A DNA stretch of 37,436 bases, taken from Rothia nasimurium (GTDB lineage: Bacteria; Actinomycetota; Actinomycetes; Actinomycetales; Micrococcaceae). Both the position numbers and the translations under genes were made by a program. Below, piece by piece: positions 32,111-37,436 of this stretch (its first letter is position 1; each line of letters opens with the position of its first letter). The notes under the pieces were generated by a model. It ran no database searches and was not told the origin of the DNA. It was given only the letters and a program-made list of their open reading frames with translations. The stretch spans positions 1 through 37,436 of the forward strand of contig NZ_SPQC01000028.1 in the NCBI RefSeq assembly GCF_004569295.1. The letters are read 5' to 3'.

Positions 32111-33349
32111 TTAGTCCATGTCTCGGCCAGCGGTTTCGGGCACCGCGGCGCGCGTGAAGGTAATCAGACCAATGCCGATAACGGCGAAGACCGCAAACGT
32201 CATGCCCAAGCCAAGGGCTGCCACCATCTGAGGGAAGAAGAGGGAGACCATAAAGTTAGCGATCCAGGAGACAAAGGTAGCCACGCCCATACCGGCGCCG
32301 CGCACGCGGGCCGGGAAGACCTCGCTCATGAGCACCCAGGTCACCGGCGATACGGCACCCTGCTGGAAGACCAAGAAAATAATAGAGATAAAGAGGGTAG
32401 CCCAAGGCCGAGCGGACGCGTCCAGCAGCTGCGAGGTGGCCGCTAGCATGACCAGGGAAAAGGTGGTGCCTGTCAGGCCGATAGTCAGCACCAGGCGACG
32501 GGGGAAGCGTCCTACAAACCAGAGACCAACAGCGGCACCCAGCACCGACAGCACACCGTTGGAGATGTTGGCGGTCAGAGCCGCGTCGGTGGAAAAGCCA
32601 GCCTCGCGCAGCACCTGGGTGCCGTAGTACATAAGGGCATTGACGCCGGTAGCCTGCTGCACAATACCGATAGCGGCGGCCAGCAGCAGGGTGGTGCGCA
32701 GGGCCGGGTCCCGCCAAAGCAACTTCAGAGCACCGCGTTCGGCGGTAGCCTCCCGCTTGTAACCCGGCGACTCGGGCACCAGGAACATACCCACAAAAAG
32801 CACCAGAGCAGGGATGATCGAGATAGCGAACATAACCCGCCAAATCATCACCTGATGAGCAAAAATATTGCCAATCATCGCGTTGACCACGTAGGCGGTA
32901 AGCTGGCCGAAGACAATCATGAACTGGTTGCGGGTGACAATCGCACCGCGGCGGTTGGCGGGAGAAATTTCCGCCAGATAAATCGGTACGACCGCCGAGG
33001 CGGCGCCAACCGCCAGGCCCACCAGTACACGGAAGACAATAAAAATGTCCAGGTTAGGGGCAGCGGTAAGGCCCAGGGAGCTGGCCGCAAAAACCAAAGC
33101 CAGCACGAAGAGCACGCGACGGCGTCCGAACCGGTCAATCAGCTGCCCGGCAAGGAGCGCGCCAAAGGCGGCGCCCAGGGTCAGCGCGGACGTGGCCACC
33201 CCCTCCGCCGCAGGCGACAGGGTAAAGTCCTGCTGCAAGAAGGGAAGGGCGCCGTTAATGATTCCGGTGTCATAGCCGAAGAGAAAGCCGCCCACCGAGA
33301 TAATCCAGGTGTAGAGGGTGACCCGGCGGGGGTCGGTAGCGTGTGTCAT
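32111..33349 (-). CDS. Sugar-porter MFS transporter
   Basis: A 412-residue MFS permease. Sugar-porter signatures: GGFLFGYDTGIINGALPFLQ near 18, GQLIDRFGRRRV near 72, PESPGYKRE near 199, QQATGVNALMYYGTQVL near 236 and the final PETAGR. I chose the ATG at 33349 (MTHATDP) with AAGGAG 6 bases upstream; longer frames run into the divergent promoter. Compared with the usual 450-480 residues it has a short central loop and tail. The helix-1 motif is close to the IolT at 20686, so it may be a second inositol or a hexose transporter. Confidence 0.85.
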   Translation of the reverse strand: MTHATDPRRVTLYTWIISVGGFLFGYDTGIINGALPFLQQDFTLSPAAEGVATSALTLGAAFGALLAGQLIDRFGRRRVLFVLALVFAASSLGLTAAPNLDIFIVFRVLVGLAVGAASAVVPIYLAEISPANRRGAIVTRNQFMIVFGQLTAYVVNAMIGNIFAHQVMIWRVMFAISIIPALVLFVGMFLVPESPGYKREATAERGALKLLWRDPALRTTLLLAAAIGIVQQATGVNALMYYGTQVLREAGFSTDAALTANISNGVLSVLGAAVGLWFVGRFPRRLVLTIGLTGTTFSLVMLAATSQLLDASARPWATLFISIIFLVFQQGAVSPVTWVLMSEVFPARVRGAGMGVATFVSWIANFMVSLFFPQMVAALGLGMTFAVFAVIGIGLITFTRAAVPETAGRDMD

Positions 33350-33417
33350 GCGCACTCCTTGTGTAGACCTCAGCAATTCTAGCCCTCTTGCCCCGCCCTG
33401 GGAACATGCCCGCCCAG

Positions 33418-33438
33418 GTGCGGCGGACGTCCGCACCC
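33418..33438. promoter_or_regulatory. Palindrome in MFS/pxpA divergent gap
   Basis: GGTGCGG (33418-33424) and CCGCACC (33432-33438) form 7-base inverted arms. The CGGACGTCCG palindrome lies at 33424-33433 within them. It is a possible operator in the 133-base divergent promoter. Confidence 0.35.
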
Positions 33439-33482
33439 CAGCAGGTGCACCCAGCAGGCGGGCGCGGCGGTAGGCTAGTGCC

Positions 33483-34244
33483 ATGAGCACCCTACATATT
33501 GATATGAATTCTGATTCTGGGGAGTCTTTTGGCTCCTGGACCATGGGCGACGACGCTGCGATGATGCAGACCGTCTCTTCAGCCAATATCGCATGCGGTT
33601 TCCACGCGGGTGACCCCTCGGTTGCGCGCACCACCGTGCGGGCGGCACGCGAGAACGGCGTGACGATTGGAGCCCACGTTTCTTACCCTGACCTGGCTGG
33701 TTTTGGCCGCCGGTTCATGGATATGACCGCCACCGAACTCACCGATACGGTGATCTACCAGGTGGGGGCGCTTGAGGCGGTGGCCCGAGTTGAGGGCACC
33801 GAGATTCGCTACTGCAAGCCCCACGGCGGTCTCTACAACGCTATTGTTCACCACGAGGTGCAGGCTGCGGCAGTAGCTCAGGCCCTGCACGAGCTGGGGG
33901 ATCTGCCGATTCTCTGCCTGCCCAACTCCGCGGTTGCCCGTGCGGCTGGTGCCCTGGGCGTTCCTGTTTTTTATGAGGCTTTTGCCGACCGCGGCTACAC
34001 CCCTGAGGGCACCCTGGTATCCCGCCGTGAGGCCGGTGCCGTGATTCACGACCCGCAGGCTGTCGCTGAGCGCGTGGTGCGCATGGCGGTGGACCGCGAA
34101 GTTGTAGCCGTGGACGGCTCGGTTGTGCCCCTGCAGGCCGATAGCATCTGCGTGCACGGCGACACCCCCGGGGCAGTTGCTCTTGCCCGGCAGGTGCGGG
34201 CGGCGCTTGAGGACGCCGGTGCGAACGTCCGCGCCTTTGCCTAG
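33483..34244 (+). CDS. pxpA: 5-oxoprolinase subunit A (LamB/YcsF family)
   Basis: PxpA works with PxpB and PxpC in ATP-dependent opening of 5-oxoproline (pyroglutamate) to glutamate. The 253-residue protein shows the family motifs [15 protein letters not shown] at 5-19, [11 protein letters not shown] near 35-45, [15 protein letters not shown] near 62 and VKPHGGLYN-like CKPHGGLYN near 110, with CVHGDTPGA near the end. The ATG at 33483 is close to a GGCGGTAGG stretch that gives only a modest ribosome site. Its partners lie 1.4 kb downstream, beyond an unrelated nuclease-like gene. Confidence 0.92.
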   Translation: MSTLHIDMNSDSGESFGSWTMGDDAAMMQTVSSANIACGFHAGDPSVARTTVRAARENGVTIGAHVSYPDLAGFGRRFMDMTATELTDTVIYQVGALEAVARVEGTEIRYCKPHGGLYNAIVHHEVQAAAVAQALHELGDLPILCLPNSAVARAAGALGVPVFYEAFADRGYTPEGTLVSRREAGAVIHDPQAVAERVVRMAVDREVVAVDGSVVPLQADSICVHGDTPGAVALARQVRAALEDAGANVRAFA

Positions 34245-34283
34245 GTAGGCGGGGGGGCGGCGTCCTACCCCCACTGCCCTGCC

Positions 34284-34348
34284 GAATGCGACGTGTTTTC
34301 CCGAGCGGGTGTTGCTTTAACGCCCGCTTGGGAATTCAAGTCACATTC
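34284..34348. repeat. 65-bp palindromic element, copy 1
   Basis: The element begins GAATGCGAC and ends GTCACATTC and folds into one long imperfect hairpin; the inner arms CCCGAGCGGGTGTT and AACGCCCGCTTGGG pair with two G-T wobbles. The stop codon of the nuclease-like gene lies inside it. An inverted copy is at 35456-35520. It may also end transcription of pxpA. Confidence 0.75.
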
Positions 34349-35261
34349 GATGACGCGGGCCTTCACAAATTCCAGCCCTCGCCAACTTTGCACGCAGACG
34401 CTCAGGGTGTACCACAATGTCTTCCCATAAAGCGCGCACCACAGTATACCCCATGCTCTCTAATTCGTGCTGACGACGACGCTCGTTCTGAACCACGTTC
34501 TCTGCAGCTTCACCAAAAGTACCCGCATACTTGACCTTCCCATCAACTTCTAAAATGACCCGCTCTTTCTCCCACAAAAAGTCAGGTCGCAGAGTTCTTC
34601 CACCAACCCATAAAGGCACCTGTTCTGCAGGCGGCGCAAGACCCCACATCAGAATCCAATATCGAGCAACAGTCTCCAGCGGTGACTCCGCTTTTGCGCT
34701 CATCAAACGAGCCACCTCACGCGCAGTACAAACACCACGACCGCTTAACTCTCTCAAGCACTGGGCTAAAACCTCATAATCCACCAGTCGGCAATGCAAA
34801 AAGTAATCGGCAATGCAGAGGGCATCAATAATCGGAAGCGTCCGCGCGCAATCGATAGCCGTCTGCAGCGGCGCCGTCACACGGGCTCCCCGATGGAACA
34901 CTGCACTGTCGCATTCCTTCTGCCGGTTGCGGCTGACCTGCACCTGCCCTCGAGATTTGACTGAATCGTGCGGATGGCTCACCCATATTTTGTGCGGTAA
35001 CCGCAGCACAGGGGCACCCCACCAGAGAGCAGCAGACACATGGCTTAACACATACCCCCGATTTGTTTTCATGAAAGCCACATGCCCGGCTAGACACCTA
35101 TCGGTATTGCTTAGTGACTCCCATAAAGCTGTCTTTATATAGGCATTATGACCGATTTTAAAGAGCTCTCCCCTGGTGAATTCGCGGCTTACACCGGAAG
35201 TGCTCTTACCCAGGTGTCTAAGCTCAACCGAAGTTTTAACAGTCTCAAACAAGTGTTCCAT
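34341..35261 (-). CDS. AbiEi-like / DUF559 protein with PD-(D/E)XK nuclease-type C-terminus
   Basis: A 306-residue protein of the actinobacterial type with an AbiEi-like N-terminal part (winged helix region near 10-55, then YVLSHVSAALWWGAPVLRLP) and a DUF559/Vsr-like C-terminal domain. In the latter, ESPLETVARYW near 195, RPDFLWEKE near 226 and VILEVDGKVKY near 233-243 give the Glu, Asp and Glu-x-Lys pattern of PD-(D/E)XK folds, and YTVVRALWEDI follows. The ATG at 35261 has no clear ribosome site. It interrupts the pxp genes on the opposite strand and is flanked by inverted 65-bp elements. No antitoxin or toxin partner is adjacent. A defence or DNA-processing role is only a guess. Confidence 0.75.
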   Translation of the reverse strand: MEHLFETVKTSVELRHLGKSTSGVSREFTRGELFKIGHNAYIKTALWESLSNTDRCLAGHVAFMKTNRGYVLSHVSAALWWGAPVLRLPHKIWVSHPHDSVKSRGQVQVSRNRQKECDSAVFHRGARVTAPLQTAIDCARTLPIIDALCIADYFLHCRLVDYEVLAQCLRELSGRGVCTAREVARLMSAKAESPLETVARYWILMWGLAPPAEQVPLWVGGRTLRPDFLWEKERVILEVDGKVKYAGTFGEAAENVVQNERRRQHELESMGYTVVRALWEDIVVHPERLRAKLARAGICEGPRHRM

Positions 35262-35308
35262 GGGTTAAAAATGCCCTATTACAGTGCGTCTCTACTAGCC
35301 GTTTTCTA

Positions 35309-35399
35309 CTATCTGTGGATAACTTTGAGGCCTAGCTGCGGAGGTTTGCTCAGGGCGAGAAGTATGACGTCAGTGCGTCAAAGTTTTCCACAGAAATAG
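35309..35399. repeat. Second inverted repeat with DnaA-box-like arms
   Basis: CTATCTGTGGATAACTTTGA (35309-35328) is mirrored by TCAAAGTTTTCCACAG... at 35378-35399, with one mismatch and one extra base. The left arm has a perfect TTATCCACA box on the minus strand, the right arm TTTTCCACA. It resembles the repeat at 11881-11944 and lies upstream of the nuclease-like gene. Confidence 0.6.
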
Positions 35400-35455
35400 A
35401 GCCGTTGAGCGGCGCTTACCCCGGCACAGAGCACTCCAGAAATAGCTTCACCACC

Positions 35456-35520
35456 GAATGCGACTCATCTTCCCAAAAGGACGTTAAAACAACACCCGCT
35501 CGGGAAAACAAGTCGCACTC
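35456..35520. repeat. 65-bp palindromic element, copy 2 (inverted)
   Basis: The reverse complement of this segment aligns without gaps to 34284-34348; the stretch TTTTCCCGAGCGGGTGTTG is identical. The two copies bracket the nuclease-like gene and its upstream region as a unit of about 1.24 kb. Confidence 0.75.
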
Positions 35521-35671
35521 GCCAGAGAGAACAGCTACGATGCGGCGCAGCTTGCGTGGGCGGCGCCACATCTGCCAGAATTGTTGAACAATCCTGAGCG
35601 GTGGCTGAGAGCTCTCCGTTTACTCCAACCACCGACAGGCCGTTCAGCACAACCGGGCAGAGAGGGGCGCC

Positions 35672-37436
35672 ATGACCACCGCGCATACACCCAGCGGGCG
35701 CACACCCAGCAGGCAGGCCGCCACCATCTATACGGTCAAGCCCTTCGGCCTACTAGCCGTTATGGTTGACTGCCGCACCCTCGAAAACGCCCTGCACCTG
35801 CACGGCCACCTGCAACAACACCCCGCCTCAGGGCAGACCGAGCTGGTCCCGGCAGCCCAAACCGTGCTCGTCCGCTTCGAAACCGCCCAGCAGGCCGCTG
35901 ACTTTCTTGCCGAGCCCAACCTGCCGCAGGCGTCCGGAGATGTGCGCACCCACGGCCGCACGGTTACCATCCCGGTCGTCTACGACGGCCAGGACCTCAC
36001 CGACGTCGCCACCCACCTGGGCATAAGCGAGCAGGCGGTAATCTACGCCCACACCACAGGGCACTGGTCAGTTGCCTTCGCGGGCTTCGCCCCAGGCTTC
36101 TTCTACCTGCACCGGCACGATAATATGCTGGACGTTCCCCGCCGCCCCACCCCGCGCACCTCAGTTCCTGCCGGTGCTGTTGGCCTGGCAGGTGACTTCT
36201 CGGGCATCTACCCGCGCACCTCCCCCGGCGGCTGGCAGCTCATTGGCCGCACAAATGCGCCCCTCTGGGACCTCACTCAAAATCCGCCCGCCCTGCTAGA
36301 GCCCGGTATGCAGGTACAGTTCGAGGCGGTGCGGGAGCTCATTACAGCAGGTCAGGCAGGGGTTCAGGACGCTCCCGCCCCAGCCCAGCAGCCTCGGGCA
36401 GGTTCGCGCCCGGTTAGCTCCGGGCAGACGGACGGCCCCACCCCGGCTCCCAGCGAGGTGCTGGAGGTTAAAAGCCCCGGCCTGCTGACCCTCTTCCAGG
36501 ATTCCGGCCGAGCGGGGCTGACCCACTGGGGTGTCTCTCCTTCCGGCCCAGCCGACCGGGAAGCGGCAGCCGAAGCTAACCGCTTGGTCGGTAACTGCGC
36601 GGGTGCTACCGTTCTTGAGAACCTGGCTGGCGGGCTAAAAATTACCGCTCTAGCCGACGCAGAGTTGGCCCTGACCGGGGCAGATACCCCGGCGCAGATA
36701 ACCGAGGGCGCCAACGGGCAGGCCGCTAACCCCGGGCAGGGCGCAGCTCAGGCAACAGACACCCCTCTGGCCGTTCGCCCCTACGCCCCCTTTGCCCTGA
36801 AGCCCGGGCAGACCCTGACCCTGGGGGCACCCGCACGCGGTGTGCGTACCTATCTTGCGGTGCGCGGCGGGTTTGCCGCTAGAACCGAGGCGGCTAGCGC
36901 CTCCCGCGACACCCTGGCCGGGCTGGGCCCGAAGCCGCTGGCGGCCGGTGAGAGGCTCTCACTGGCAAGCCTGCCGGTGGCGGTGGTGGCTGACCCGGCA
37001 CCCGTCCTACCCCTGCCGAAACTGGGCAGGGTGCTGGAGGTCCGCGCCCTGCCCGGCCCCCGCGACGACTGGTTTACACCCGAGTCTCTGAGTCGTTTCG
37101 CCGAGGTGACCTGGGAGGTCTCCCAGTCCAGTGACCGCATTGGGGTCAGGCTCCTGCTGGCAGATACCCCAGCCGACGGGGGTGCAGGCACCCAGCCCAC
37201 CAACCTCCAGCCCGCCGATATCCTCACCCGGGCCGTGACCCGGGAGCTGCCCAGCGAGGGCATGGTGGCGGGGGCAGTCCAGGTGCCGCCGAGCGGTGAG
37301 CCCGTGGTCTTCCTAGCCGACCACCCGGTCACCGGCGGCTACCCCGTCATTGCCACGGTGCACCCGGCTGACCTGCGCCTACTGGCCCAGGCACCGCCCG
37401 GCACCCGTCTGCGCTTCACCCCGCTAACTCCACCCC
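35672..37436 (+). CDS. pxpB/pxpC: Fused 5-oxoprolinase subunits B and C, 3' end beyond window
   Basis: The frame from ATG 35672 (GAGGGG upstream) is open to the window end, 588 codons. The N-terminal half is PxpB/KipI-like: WSVAFAGFAPGFFYL near 141, DVPRRPTPRTSVPAGAVGLA near 163 and IYPRTSPGGWQLIGRT near 187. A Pro/Ala/Gln/Gly-rich linker of about 40 residues (about 225-265) leads to the PxpC/KipA-like carboxyltransferase part: GLLTLFQDSGRAGLTHWGVS near 270, QSSDRIGVRL-like SQSSDRIGVRL and VPPSGEPVVFLADHPVTGGY near the end. In many bacteria the subunits are separate genes. The final residues RFTPLTPP suggest that only a few codons are missing. Confidence 0.9.
   Translation, partial: MTTAHTPSGRTPSRQAATIYTVKPFGLLAVMVDCRTLENALHLHGHLQQHPASGQTELVPAAQTVLVRFETAQQAADFLAEPNLPQASGDVRTHGRTVTIPVVYDGQDLTDVATHLGISEQAVIYAHTTGHWSVAFAGFAPGFFYLHRHDNMLDVPRRPTPRTSVPAGAVGLAGDFSGIYPRTSPGGWQLIGRTNAPLWDLTQNPPALLEPGMQVQFEAVRELITAGQAGVQDAPAPAQQPRAGSRPVSSGQTDGPTPAPSEVLEVKSPGLLTLFQDSGRAGLTHWGVSPSGPADREAAAEANRLVGNCAGATVLENLAGGLKITALADAELALTGADTPAQITEGANGQAANPGQGAAQATDTPLAVRPYAPFALKPGQTLTLGAPARGVRTYLAVRGGFAARTEAASASRDTLAGLGPKPLAAGERLSLASLPVAVVADPAPVLPLPKLGRVLEVRALPGPRDDWFTPESLSRFAEVTWEVSQSSDRIGVRLLLADTPADGGAGTQPTNLQPADILTRAVTRELPSEGMVAGAVQVPPSGEPVVFLADHPVTGGYPVIATVHPADLRLLAQAPPGTRLRFTPLTPP

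Noticed and set aside
32256-32843. 195-codon frame within the MFS gene
   Set aside because: It is a frame shadow of transmembrane codons, rich in Gly/Arg/Tyr, without a family signature.
33350-33634. Longer N-terminus for the MFS transporter
   Set aside because: The frame is open upstream, but the added residues are not membrane-like, cross the divergent pxpA promoter and lack the AAGGAG present at 33349.
33579-34274. 231-codon antisense frame over pxpA
   Set aside because: It fully overlaps the conserved LamB/YcsF gene, and composition and start context are poor.
33440-35712. ACCCAGCAGG-like short direct repeats near pxpA and pxpBC starts
   Set aside because: They are about 10 bases long in G+C-rich sequence and not evenly spaced; likely chance, and not a CRISPR array.

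Overview
This window looks like an actinobacterial chromosome segment. It has moderate G+C, GTG starts with strong Shine-Dalgarno sequences, and an inositol locus similar to that of Corynebacterium. Protein style and gene content suggest Micrococcaceae, possibly Rothia; that placement is inference, because no rRNA or marker gene is present. No tRNA, rRNA, CRISPR array or phage was seen.

Region 1 (1-11.4 kb) is an alpha-galactoside (raffinose/melibiose-type) utilisation locus. A minus-strand operon encodes GH36 alpha-galactosidase, two ABC permeases, a lipoprotein substrate-binding protein, an MsmK-type ATPase and, after a hairpin, a GH32 sucrose/fructan hydrolase. The GH32 gene is cut off at its 3' end by an IS3-family element at the window edge. 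Divergent from the operon is a DeoR regulator overlapping galT and galK, so galactose released by the GH36 enzyme can enter the Leloir pathway. galE is not in the window.

Region 2 (11.4-13.0 kb) holds a small membrane protein, a DUF805 protein and a malonate-semialdehyde-decarboxylase-like tautomerase. An inverted pair of DnaA-box-like sequences lies between the first two.

Region 3 (13.0-31.5 kb) is a large myo-inositol catabolic island. The plus arm carries a GntR regulator (IolR-like), iolB, a TauE-type transporter, a frameshifted Gfo/Idh oxidoreductase, a LacI regulator, a second Gfo/Idh oxidoreductase, iolH and iolT. The minus arm carries iolC, a TIM-barrel aldolase candidate, iolD, iolA, then iolE and iolG. 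Another plus-strand TIM-barrel isomerase follows. Together these cover uptake, oxidation, dehydration, ring opening, isomerisation, phosphorylation and a final CoA-acylating step; the aldolase step is assigned only by inference. Two operator families are visible: TGTCCTRACA-like sites (GntR type) at several island promoters and at the tautomerase promoter, and TTGGAACG-type palindromes (LacI type).

Region 4 (31.5-37.4 kb) has a sugar-porter MFS with an acidic unknown protein, then pxpA and a fused pxpB-pxpC gene for 5-oxoproline hydrolysis. Between pxpA and pxpBC sits an AbiEi/DUF559-like nuclease-fold gene flanked by inverted copies of a 65-bp palindromic element. I consider this unit and the two-regulator inositol island the most interesting parts of the window.
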